Below are positions 1-5,201 of a stretch of DNA of 5,213 nt, in pieces. The notes under the pieces were generated by a model that saw only the letters and a list, made by a program, of their open reading frames with translations, did no database searches and had not been told where the DNA came from. Made by a program: the position numbers and the translations under genes. The stretch's first letter is position 1. Every line of letters starts with the position of its first letter. This DNA comes from Octadecabacter sp. (GTDB lineage Bacteria > Pseudomonadota > Alphaproteobacteria > Rhodobacterales > Rhodobacteraceae): positions 1 through 5,213 of the forward strand of contig DQCL01000357.1 of the NCBI GenBank assembly GCA_003533975.1, in the 5' to 3' direction.

Positions 1-177
1 GGCAAGTTAGTCGCGAACGGCCCATTGCCGCCGCTGGCCAGCCGATCTGGTGCCGCGCTGCAGCTTCACCAGACCTGCCATTCGTGCGCCGTGCAGCATT
101 TTCGAAAGGCGAGTGACCGACATGCGGACAAAAGCGACAATCACCAAAGTCCGCAATACCCCAGCCACCGAATTCCT

Positions 178-206
178 TTGGCAATATTCCATGGTGCAGT
201 TAACGT
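178..206 (+). promoter_or_regulatory. Possible sigma-70 promoter for gene 1
   Basis: TTGGCA at 178-183 matches the -35 consensus at five of six positions. After a 17-bp spacer, TAACGT at 201-206 is a weak -10 (three of six). Transcription from here would begin near 213 and leave a leader of about 20 nt containing the ribosome binding site. The position is sensible but the -10 is poor, so this is only a candidate. Confidence 0.25.
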
Positions 207-222
207 TTCAACATTTGGGTTT

Positions 223-228
223 GGAGGT
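223..228 (+). promoter_or_regulatory. Ribosome binding site fixing the gene 1 start
   Basis: GGAGGT at 223-228 is a strong Shine-Dalgarno. Counting from the end of GGAGG there are seven bases to the ATG at 235. This places the true start at 235 rather than at the in-frame upstream TTG near 25, and the protein then begins MKRLFPSL, which fits the family. Confidence 0.85.
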
Positions 229-234
229 ACTGAG

Positions 235-804
235 ATGAAGCGCCTATTTCCGTCGTTGTCTGATGACGCAACTCTGGGCAGCGTATATCGCGCGTTTCCA
301 GCCAAACTTGCACCATTGGCAGAATACCAGAATCGGGTAATGCGGGGCGAAAGCCATCTCAGCATTGCGGAGCGAGAGCTTATTGCGGCCTACGTTTCGG
401 GGGTGAATGCATGTGCTTTCTGCCACGGTGCCCACACGGTGCATGCAAAGGCTTTTGGCATTGCAATCAGTACTATAGAAGCAATGATGGATGGCCTTGA
501 GGCTGCCCCAATCGATGAAAAACTGAAGCCAATTCTAACATACACAGGAAAACTCACGCGCACTCCGGCTCAAATGACTGAAGCCGACGCAAAAGCAGTT
601 TATGAGGTCGGTTGGTCCGAGGCGGCACTATTCGATGCGATTCAAGTATGTGGTCTTTTCAACCTGATGAACCGGATGCTGGAAGGCACTGGCATCACTG
701 ATTACCATCTCGATCCGAACAATGTGGGTGAGGATGTGCTCGACGCTTTGCGCAATGAGAAATGCTATTCTGACTTTGGCAAGGCGAATGGCCTGTCAGA
801 CTGA
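235..804 (+). CDS. AhpD-like peroxidase-related enzyme (carboxymuconolactone decarboxylase fold)
   Basis: The 189-aa soluble protein has no signal peptide or membrane segment and is therefore probably cytoplasmic. Its centre carries the AhpD-type redox signature: Glu48, then Cys60-Ala-Phe-Cys63 and His67. The spacing (Glu twelve residues before the first Cys, His four after the second) matches Glu118, Cys130/Cys133 and His137 of mycobacterial AhpD. In that family the Cys pair reduces peroxides and the Glu and His activate it. The AhpD residue His132 is replaced here by Phe62, as expected for a relative and not AhpD itself. The overall sequence (ERELIAAYVSG before the Cys pair, FNLMNRMLEGTGI near 142-154) and the length are typical of the 'uncharacterised peroxidase-related enzyme' group. 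The natural substrate and reducing partner cannot be told from the sequence. The start at 235 is chosen for its strong GGAGG. No regulator or partner gene is adjacent, and the next gene lies 384 bp away. The family call is firm; a specific role in oxidative defence is inference. Confidence 0.9.
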   Translation: MKRLFPSLSDDATLGSVYRAFPAKLAPLAEYQNRVMRGESHLSIAERELIAAYVSGVNACAFCHGAHTVHAKAFGIAISTIEAMMDGLEAAPIDEKLKPILTYTGKLTRTPAQMTEADAKAVYEVGWSEAALFDAIQVCGLFNLMNRMLEGTGITDYHLDPNNVGEDVLDALRNEKCYSDFGKANGLSD

Positions 805-818
805 ATATGCATGTCTGT

Positions 819-856
819 TCTGGGCTCTGAACCGTCATCCGATGCTTTTTGTCGGG
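819..856. repeat. Interspersed intergenic repeat, left copy
   Basis: Positions 819-839 (TCTGGGCTC...CCGTCATC, 21 bp) recur exactly at 4818-4838 in the same orientation. Extending without gaps to 856 / 4855 keeps 33 of 38 bases identical and ends in a shared TTGTCGGG/TTGTCGGG-like block. A further similar stretch, TCGACTTTTGC at 902-912 against TCGAGTTTTGC at 4880-4890, lies downstream at a different spacing. Both copies are non-coding, so this looks like two diverged members of an interspersed repeat family. They are not a coding duplication. Confidence 0.75.
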
Positions 857-873
857 CATTGAAGCAGTGCCCG
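853..873. other. Stem-loop in the repeat region
   Basis: CGGGCA (853-858) pairs with TGCCCG (868-873). The stem extends inward by a T-G and a T-A pair, leaving a 5-nt GAAGC loop. No T-run follows on either strand; the T5 at 846-850 precedes it on the + strand. It is therefore not a normal intrinsic terminator. It may be a structural part of the repeat family, although the matching position in the right-hand copy does not preserve the stem. Confidence 0.45.
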
Positions 874-908
874 CTGCCCAAAGACAGCAGTGCGGACATT
901 GTCGACTT

Positions 909-938
909 TTGCTGACGCAGCTATTGCTGACGCAGAAA
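909..938. repeat. 15-bp tandem duplication
   Basis: TTGCTGACGCAG occurs at 909-920 and again at 924-935. The repeat unit is 15 bp and 13 of 15 positions agree between the two units. The core GACGCAG appears a third time at 970-976. This is a small local duplication with no visible function. Confidence 0.7.
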
Positions 939-964
939 GCTCTCGCCCTTGCGGCAGGTTTTTT
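927..964 (+). terminator. Weak intrinsic-terminator-like structure after gene 1
   Basis: CTGACGCAG (927-935) can pair with TTGCGGCAG (949-957), with one A-G mismatch, one G-T pair and a 13-nt loop. Six T residues at 959-964 follow one base later. The arrangement is right for a Rho-independent terminator of gene 1, about 120 nt after its stop codon, but the mismatch and large loop make the stem weak. Confidence 0.3.
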
Positions 965-1089
965 GCGGCGACGCAGCGGATTTCAGGAAAACCAGCCATT
1001 CAGCCCTGATTATCTCGACTGTCTTCAAATCGCACAATCGTCGAAGTTGGGTTCTTTTCATCGCTCAGCCTGATCGGAGGGAAACGTAA

Positions 1090-1150
1090 GATTGTTCTGA
1101 ATTTTTTTAAAAGGCTTGATGATTGCAAACAAAAAACACATTTCCACTTT
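1090..1150 (+). promoter_or_regulatory. AT-rich leader, likely promoter region of the two-gene operon
   Basis: The sequence becomes distinctly AT-rich just before gene 2, with T7A4 at 1102-1112 and an A-run at 1131-1136. Any promoter for the operon should lie here, because gene 2 begins after a long gap. Candidate elements such as TTGTTC (1092-1097) with CTTGAT (1115-1120) at 17 bp are poor matches to sigma-70, so I mark the region and not a precise promoter. The T7A4 block could act as an upstream or curved-DNA element. Confidence 0.3.
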
Positions 1151-1177
1151 AGAGGGTAAGTGCAGAAATAGACGGCC

Positions 1178-1181
1178 AGGG
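1178..1181 (+). promoter_or_regulatory. Ribosome binding site for the GTG start of gene 2
   Basis: AGGG at 1178-1181 lies seven bases before the GTG at 1189. It is weaker than the site of gene 1. The start is supported mainly by the signal peptide, which begins directly after it; no better in-frame start lies nearby upstream. Confidence 0.55.
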
Positions 1182-1188
1182 TTGAGTA

Positions 1189-2829
1189 GTGGTAAATCCA
1201 GTAAAGAATATTATTGCTTCAGCTGCTTTTGCAATGCCGTTATTTGCACCCCTTACCCTGCACGCCGAGAACGCGCCAGTTTGTAATCTTGGCGTCGAGA
1301 CATCTCCGCGTAGTGTCATGATCGACAACTCTTGGAAGGGCACGTCTGTCGACGGAGGCGGTGGAATTGACACGTTTTGGATTAACGGCCCAACCTATTT
1401 TTTACCACGCCCCGAACGGCTGAAGTCGCTCGAAGTTTTTGATATGAAAAACGGGTTGTTTGATACGGTTGTCGTCAATGCCGACATGATTGCGACCACG
1501 GAACTTGGTGAGATCGAGATTATCTCTGACTGGTTTGATCAGGTTATCCTTGATCCCGAAGTAAACTGGCTTCGTACGATTGACGATACTTTTTCCAGCC
1601 AGAAGTTCAAAACCGTTCAGTCCGGGGAAACCCTCACGGTCAAAACCGATTTGAAGGCGCATATTCTGGCGCCGTCGGAGCTTCCTCTTGTTACGAAAGA
1701 GGGACCCAAAGGAGCTTTTGATCCGAAAACCGTGAAGACTGTTGTCATGGGATTGCATCCGTCTGAAACGGATACAGCGGATGCTGCGTTTCACTTGCGA
1801 TCCCCAAACGCAGATGTGGTCCAGTTCAACTTTAAGGCGCTCGACGACCAGATGAAGCGCATAGTGTTGAATACGGAAGACGGCTTTTCGAATGCCGTTG
1901 TAATCGACATCACTAAGGTCAATTTGAGTGTCGATCGCGAGTTCGTTTTCAACGGAGACCGTTTCGATCGCATCATATTGGCCCAACCGGGGTGCTGGAG
2001 TGTTTCAGATGCATCCGATGACGTGCAAAACACTGCACGTTACTTAAAGGGAAATCAGGGTGGAATGACCCTAACTGCAGATGCACACCATTTGAAAGCG
2101 TGGCGTGCTGGCCGCTTCACCGTTGGGCGCGTTCAATCTCCGGGTTATCGGCACCTTACAGCTGACGGCATCCACGCTTACGATCAGATCGACCTTGTGA
2201 ACGGGGGGCCGGACACATTAATCATTCGCAATAGTGCCCATCTAAGGCCCGATGTGCCTGTTGTGCTCCGAGGAGACCCGGGGCTGGATCACATCTGGCT
2301 GGAAGGCTCTGCCGGTTGGACGTTGGATTACCAGGACAAGGGTGTTGTGGCACAAGTTCCATTTGGGAAAGATGCCGATATTACGCTGGCGTTCATGCCC
2401 GGTCTCGAAGTCAGCATCCTCCCTGTTCCAGTTTTTTTGAACAATCCGGAGATGTTGGAGCTTCCGGCTTATCCCGGACTGACAGATGACGTGCGCGACA
2501 AATCAACCCTGATCGTCACTAGAGCGGGCTTTGCGAAGTTCTCTGCAAATCAATTGGCCAACATTGAACACGTTGATTTCACCAATGGTATTGCCAACAC
2601 GGTGCTCATCTCGCCAGAACAATTGGTAAGTGCCAGGCCGGCCCTGCAGTTTCATGGAGACGAGGGGCTTGATACTATCCTGGCTATTGGAATGCCCGAT
2701 GCAATCACAGACTCCCAAAAGGGGCTGACCTGGACCCTTTCACGTCCGGATGGAACAACGCTAACCGTCAGCGCCACGGGCTTTAGCTACCTGAGCCACG
2801 CGATCACAAGAAATGAAACCGTAAAGTAA
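1189..2829 (+). CDS. Exported repeat protein of unknown function (adhesin-like beta modules)
   Basis: The 546-aa protein has a Sec signal peptide: basic Lys6, a hydrophobic stretch at residues 8-24, and probable cleavage after Leu-His-Ala26. No lipobox, later membrane helix or cell-wall anchor is visible, so it should be periplasmic or secreted. The mature part contains four diverged modules, near residues 78-128, 215-272, 327-380 and 456-517. Each has the pattern 'I-E-h-h-D-x-x-N-G-x-x-D/N-T-V-h-I', then about 20 residues, then 'h-x-G-D-x-G-h-D-x-I-h-L' and usually a Trp. Examples of the second half are LRGDPGLDHIWL (360-371) and FHGDEGLDTILA (488-499). A related half-unit, GGGGIDTFWI, sits at 56-65. 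This pattern resembles repeat units of large bacterial adhesins and recalls RTX-like Gly/Asp turns, but canonical RTX nonapeptide arrays are absent. Only two Cys exist (32 and 269), which could form a disulfide. The start is GTG with a modest AGGG. It is followed 10 bp later by an exported EF-hand protein, almost certainly co-transcribed. I do not recognise a named family; calcium or partner binding is inference. Confidence 0.88.
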   Translation: MVNPVKNIIASAAFAMPLFAPLTLHAENAPVCNLGVETSPRSVMIDNSWKGTSVDGGGGIDTFWINGPTYFLPRPERLKSLEVFDMKNGLFDTVVVNADMIATTELGEIEIISDWFDQVILDPEVNWLRTIDDTFSSQKFKTVQSGETLTVKTDLKAHILAPSELPLVTKEGPKGAFDPKTVKTVVMGLHPSETDTADAAFHLRSPNADVVQFNFKALDDQMKRIVLNTEDGFSNAVVIDITKVNLSVDREFVFNGDRFDRIILAQPGCWSVSDASDDVQNTARYLKGNQGGMTLTADAHHLKAWRAGRFTVGRVQSPGYRHLTADGIHAYDQIDLVNGGPDTLIIRNSAHLRPDVPVVLRGDPGLDHIWLEGSAGWTLDYQDKGVVAQVPFGKDADITLAFMPGLEVSILPVPVFLNNPEMLELPAYPGLTDDVRDKSTLIVTRAGFAKFSANQLANIEHVDFTNGIANTVLISPEQLVSARPALQFHGDEGLDTILAIGMPDAITDSQKGLTWTLSRPDGTTLTVSATGFSYLSHAITRNETVK

Positions 2830-2830
2830 C

Positions 2831-2834
2831 GAGG
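2831..2834 (+). promoter_or_regulatory. Ribosome binding site of gene 3 in the operon gap
   Basis: GAGG at 2831-2834 lies within the 10-bp gap after the gene 2 stop codon and five bases before the ATG at 2840. It supports the chosen start of gene 3. The gap is too small for a separate promoter or terminator, so gene 3 is translated from the gene 2 transcript. Confidence 0.75.
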
Positions 2835-2839
2835 CAAAA

Positions 2840-4621
2840 ATGACTTTTCGCAGACACCTGAAAACGTACTTCCTATGCGGCGTAATCGCTTTGGCCGTTC
2901 CCACCTTATGTGCGGCGCAAGATCAGGCGTCCGATCTGGAACGGAAGTTGCTAGAAACTGCAGCCGGTGATCCAATGCTTGAACGCCAAATAACGCGGAT
3001 GCTTTCAAGCATTGAGCAAGGACAGTCGGATCAAGTGATACAGTCGACGATTCAACAATTCTTTCAGGTTGCCCCGCGCGGCCGGTTGTCTGAAGAAACG
3101 ATTGAGTTATCGAAGAAACGGGCTATCGCAACGGCCCGTGCACGGTTTTTGGGGCAATATCTCGGGTACGATTTGGATGGAGATGGCGCGATCAGCAAAG
3201 CTGAGATGGAGGGGCTGTACGGCAATGATGCCTCAAGAATCACTTTGCTGCTTGGAAATTCGGACCTGAATAACGATGGTGAAATCGCTGCGGATGAACT
3301 CAGACAGGCCGCCACAGCTCAAGTGAAACAGCGACAGAGTCGGCACCAAACCAAATACCTGATGGCGTTTGATCTTGATGAAGATGGCGTTGTCGTTGTC
3401 GACGAGCTACTAAAGGGGCTTCGCATACTTGCGGATGACGATCCAACTGGAACTGTGGTGCAAAGCAACACCAACACGACGACAGGTGAATACGTAGAGT
3501 CCACAGATGAGCTCGGAGTGATAGTCGAGAACCCACCCAATTCGGAGGGTTTGCCGATCGAACTCCATATGGTCGGGATTTATGAACCGCGCAAAAGTCG
3601 CGACGAAAATGGCCTCTCCAGAACTGAGTATGTTGCGGTCAAAGTAGATCGCCCAGGCGTTTCAGTCGCGCTGACATTGGGATCTTATAGACCAACACGT
3701 TGGGTCATTGAGACCAGCGAAGGTACACAGGTGGACAGAGTTATTGTGTCTGATCGAAACCGTGTACGCGGTGAAGTCATTTTGAATGGGAAAAAGATTT
3801 CCGTCACCTATCGCAATTTGCCTTTGGCCTACAAGGCGAGCGGAAACCGATTCCAACCCTTTCATGAGGCGGCCTCGAAGGCGGCGGGTGCTAAAAAAGC
3901 CGCCAGTTTCCAAGGCGCCTACAAAGCACCAAAAGGTGGTTTCGTCATTGATGCGGCACCGGGCATGTCAACAAGAGCCGAGGTTGAGGCCGCGTTGATG
4001 GCTCAGGCCTTACGTGCGTCGGATCTCTCACCCGCACTTCGAAGCGCATTTGAAGGCGAAACCAAAGCGCCAGGTTCAAAGTGGGCCCTGCGCGATGAAG
4101 GCTTTGTCGGTACCGGTGAAAATGGAAAAACGACCCTTCACCGGGTGCCACTTGAAGCGCCTGAGGTCAGTTGGCCGATGGGTGCTGCTCATGATCCCGA
4201 GGGACAACAGATTTGGGGGGTCACGCTCGGAGGGGAAGGCTTCCTCTACAAATACGACATCGCCAATAATCAGTGGTCGGCGAGAAGCATGAACAATGTC
4301 GATGCCGGCGGTTTGATTTTTGATCCGAAGACCGGAAACCTGATCGCTACGCCTGGACCGCATGGCCGTTCGGGTTATCTTACACTGGATGCATCTGGGA
4401 AAGTACTATCGAAGCTTGAAATTTCTTTGACTCAGTATCCCGGCCTGATTGGCACTTACGATCCAGGCAATGGCCCCAGCCCCCGCATGGTTCCGATTAT
4501 GATTGATGGTGACCTACTTTTGGTACGAGCGGATCCGTGGCCTAACTCACGTCGGAACAGTAGTTCTCGCTGGTTCTATCTAGTAGATATGCAGTCAGGT
4601 ACGGTTCGACTTGTCCGTTAA
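2840..4621 (+). CDS. Exported EF-hand protein with central beta domain and propeller-like C-terminus
   Basis: The 593-aa protein starts with a clear signal peptide: Arg4, Arg5 and Lys8, a hydrophobic core at about 10-23, and cleavage probably after Ala25 or Ala26. No lipobox precedes Cys13 or Cys24, so it is not a typical lipoprotein. A helical, charged stretch (28-108) leads into three EF-hand loops: D111-x-D113-x-D115-G...E122, D142-x-N144-x-D146-G...E153 and D178-x-D180-x-D182-G...E189. All calcium-ligand positions 1, 3, 5 and 12 and the central Gly are intact. Position 9 is Ser, Ala and Val in turn. A polar linker (200-237) precedes a beta-rich domain (about 240-330) containing 'HMVGIYEP' and 'VALTLGSYRPTRWVIE', a pattern I associate with uncharacterised extracellular proteins that have SYEPVxW-like strands. 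An Ala/Lys-rich linker (343-366) follows. The C-terminal part (about 440-593) has three blade-like units, including GGEGFLYKYD (464-473) and a DPKTGNL turn (495-501), suggesting a partial beta-propeller. It follows gene 2 by 10 bp in the same operon. The EF-hands are firm; cellular role and substrate are unknown. Confidence 0.9.
   Translation: MTFRRHLKTYFLCGVIALAVPTLCAAQDQASDLERKLLETAAGDPMLERQITRMLSSIEQGQSDQVIQSTIQQFFQVAPRGRLSEETIELSKKRAIATARARFLGQYLGYDLDGDGAISKAEMEGLYGNDASRITLLLGNSDLNNDGEIAADELRQAATAQVKQRQSRHQTKYLMAFDLDEDGVVVVDELLKGLRILADDDPTGTVVQSNTNTTTGEYVESTDELGVIVENPPNSEGLPIELHMVGIYEPRKSRDENGLSRTEYVAVKVDRPGVSVALTLGSYRPTRWVIETSEGTQVDRVIVSDRNRVRGEVILNGKKISVTYRNLPLAYKASGNRFQPFHEAASKAAGAKKAASFQGAYKAPKGGFVIDAAPGMSTRAEVEAALMAQALRASDLSPALRSAFEGETKAPGSKWALRDEGFVGTGENGKTTLHRVPLEAPEVSWPMGAAHDPEGQQIWGVTLGGEGFLYKYDIANNQWSARSMNNVDAGGLIFDPKTGNLIATPGPHGRSGYLTLDASGKVLSKLEISLTQYPGLIGTYDPGNGPSPRMVPIMIDGDLLLVRADPWPNSRRNSSSRWFYLVDMQSGTVRLVR
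3170..3205 (+). other. First EF-hand calcium-binding loop of gene 3
   Basis: The loop spans residues 111-122, DLDGDGAISKAE. It has Asp at positions 1, 3 and 5, Gly at 6, Ile at 8, Ser at 9 and Glu at 12. This is a textbook canonical loop and the best of the three. Confidence 0.93.
3263..3298 (+). other. Second EF-hand calcium-binding loop of gene 3
   Basis: The loop spans residues 142-153, DLNNDGEIAADE. It has Asp, Asn and Asp at positions 1, 3 and 5, Gly at 6, Ile at 8 and Glu at 12. It lies 31 residues after the first, close enough for the two to form a paired EF-hand unit. Confidence 0.92.
3371..3406 (+). other. Third EF-hand calcium-binding loop of gene 3
   Basis: The loop spans residues 178-189, DLDEDGVVVVDE. 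All main ligand positions are present, but position 9 is Val, so affinity may differ. It lies 36 residues after the second loop, and no fourth loop is visible, leaving an odd number of hands in the chain. Confidence 0.9.
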
Positions 4622-4746
4622 GTTGACAATCCTCTAGCGAGCCAAGGGTGCTTGATGTGTACTTTCAGAGGGTATTTTCATGGTTCGCGTTGAATGACCC
4701 CGAAATGTGGTGATACATGAATGGCCGCTGTTTCCTCTGCTCGGCA

Positions 4747-4762
4747 GCGTGAAAAATCACGC
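4747..4762. other. Small perfect hairpin with A4 loop
   Basis: GCGTGA (4747-4752) and TCACGC (4757-4762) form a perfect 6-bp stem around AAAA. A second stem, TCGCAG (4765-4770) with CTGCGA (4782-4787) and an 11-nt loop, follows almost at once. Neither is followed by a T-run. Together they make 4740-4790 a locally structured RNA if transcribed from the operon. Confidence 0.4.
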
Positions 4763-4817
4763 CTTCGCAGCAATATGTGTACTGCGAGCGCAGGCAGCGA
4801 GAATTTGACACTTCCGG

Positions 4818-4855
4818 TCTGGGCTCTGAACCGTCATCTGAGTCTAATTGTCGGG
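4818..4855. repeat. Interspersed intergenic repeat, right copy
   Basis: Positions 4818-4838 are identical to 819-839 in the same orientation, and 33 of 38 positions agree when both are extended to 4855 / 856. The two copies flank the gene 2-gene 3 operon at a distance of 3,999 bp. Beyond the core, only patches remain similar, so the copies look old or selected only in the core. Confidence 0.75.
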
Positions 4856-4983
4856 TTTCTTTGGCCTGAATGGCGGCTTTCGAGTTTTGCGTGATTTCAC
4901 TTTGCATCCGCAGAGAATGGCCGCAGTCCGCCCTTCCTGTCGAAATGTGCATGGTGCAGCGTTGGTCGTTAATGGGAAGTACC

Positions 4984-5002
4984 GGGTGGGCCGCCCCCAC
5001 CC
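4984..5002. other. GC-rich 7-bp stem-loop
   Basis: GGGTGGG (4984-4990) pairs with CCCACCC (4996-5002) around a CCGCC loop. No T-run follows. It is stable on paper but has no obvious role. Confidence 0.4.
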
Positions 5003-5162
5003 AATGGTTCCTCCCTGGCGGCGTTTGTATACGGGGGGGCTAGGCGCTGCGTTTCGCTAGCGAGATTGGATTTTGTGGGGGAATCCACTAGGAATGCGAC
5101 TAAAACAGTAAGGTAATATTTTCTCAATAAAACAGTGTGTTGTGAGGATGCAGTTGTCGTTT

Positions 5163-5201
5163 AGGGTGGATTCTTGACTAAACCACTCAAGAATCCACCC
5201 T
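5163..5201. repeat. Perfect 15-bp inverted repeat with 9-nt loop
   Basis: AGGGTGGATTCTTGA (5163-5177) is the exact reverse complement of TCAAGAATCCACCCT (5187-5201); the loop is CTAAACCAC. The stem is long and has no mismatch, far beyond the other hairpins in this window. There is no T-run on the right (TACCAACGCC) or on the left read from the other strand (AAACGACAAC), so it is not a standard intrinsic terminator. It could be a bidirectional processing or termination hairpin for a gene beyond the right edge, an operator-like palindrome, or the paired termini of a mobile element whose interior is lost. An 8-bp piece, GAATCCAC, also occurs at 5081-5088. Confidence 0.85.

Larger units (their letters stand above)
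1..234. other. Upstream region of gene 1, no supported gene
   Basis: No reading frame here has a good ribosome binding site together with a recognisable protein. The + frame that runs into gene 1 stays open back to about position 25, but only from a TTG codon lacking a Shine-Dalgarno, and the translation before position 235 does not look like an enzyme N-terminus. The short open frame on the - strand (7-192) is Arg/Leu-rich and resembles no family I know. The left part (about 1-110) is GC-rich and may be the decayed or truncated edge of something outside the window. The right part becomes more AT-rich toward the gene 1 start, as expected for a promoter region. Confidence 0.5.
805..1188. other. 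Non-coding region between gene 1 and the operon
   Basis: This 384-bp gap contains, in order: the left copy of a 21-bp repeat (819-839), a hairpin (853-873), a 15-bp tandem duplication with a weak terminator-like fold and T6 (909-964), and an AT-rich leader (about 1090-1150) before gene 2. The frame open at 849-1073 starts at a TTG without a ribosome binding site, and its low-complexity translation partly reflects the tandem duplication, so I do not treat it as a gene. Confidence 0.7.

Noticed and set aside
7..192. Small - strand open frame
   Set aside because: Arg-rich translation without a recognisable family or good ribosome binding site, overlapping the gene 1 promoter region.
25..234. 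Longer N-terminus of gene 1 from an upstream TTG
   Set aside because: No ribosome binding site precedes the TTG, the extra 70 residues are not enzyme-like, and a strong GGAGG sits right before the ATG at 235.
853..873. Hairpin as the terminator of gene 1
   Set aside because: The T-run is on the 5' side of the hairpin on the + strand and absent afterwards on either strand.
849..1073. Open frame encoding 74 residues with LLLTQLLLTQ
   Set aside because: TTG start without Shine-Dalgarno; the repetitive peptide is only the 15-bp tandem duplication read in frame.
1354..1386. RTX calcium-binding nonapeptide array in gene 2
   Set aside because: Only one GGGGIDTFWI-like unit is present here and the other GDxGxD motifs are widely separated, so no tandem GGxGxDxhx array exists.
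1402..1986. 194-residue open frame on the - strand
   Set aside because: It lies entirely antisense to gene 2, which has a signal peptide and internal repeats; the translation looks like a shadow.
2840..2920. Lipoprotein signal in gene 3 (Cys13 or Cys24)
   Set aside because: Residues before these cysteines (YFL and PTL) do not fit a lipobox; a standard signal peptidase I site after Ala25/26 fits better.
4665..5000. 111-residue open frame on the - strand after the operon
   Set aside because: No ribosome binding site or family resemblance, and it runs through the non-coding 21-bp repeat and several hairpins.
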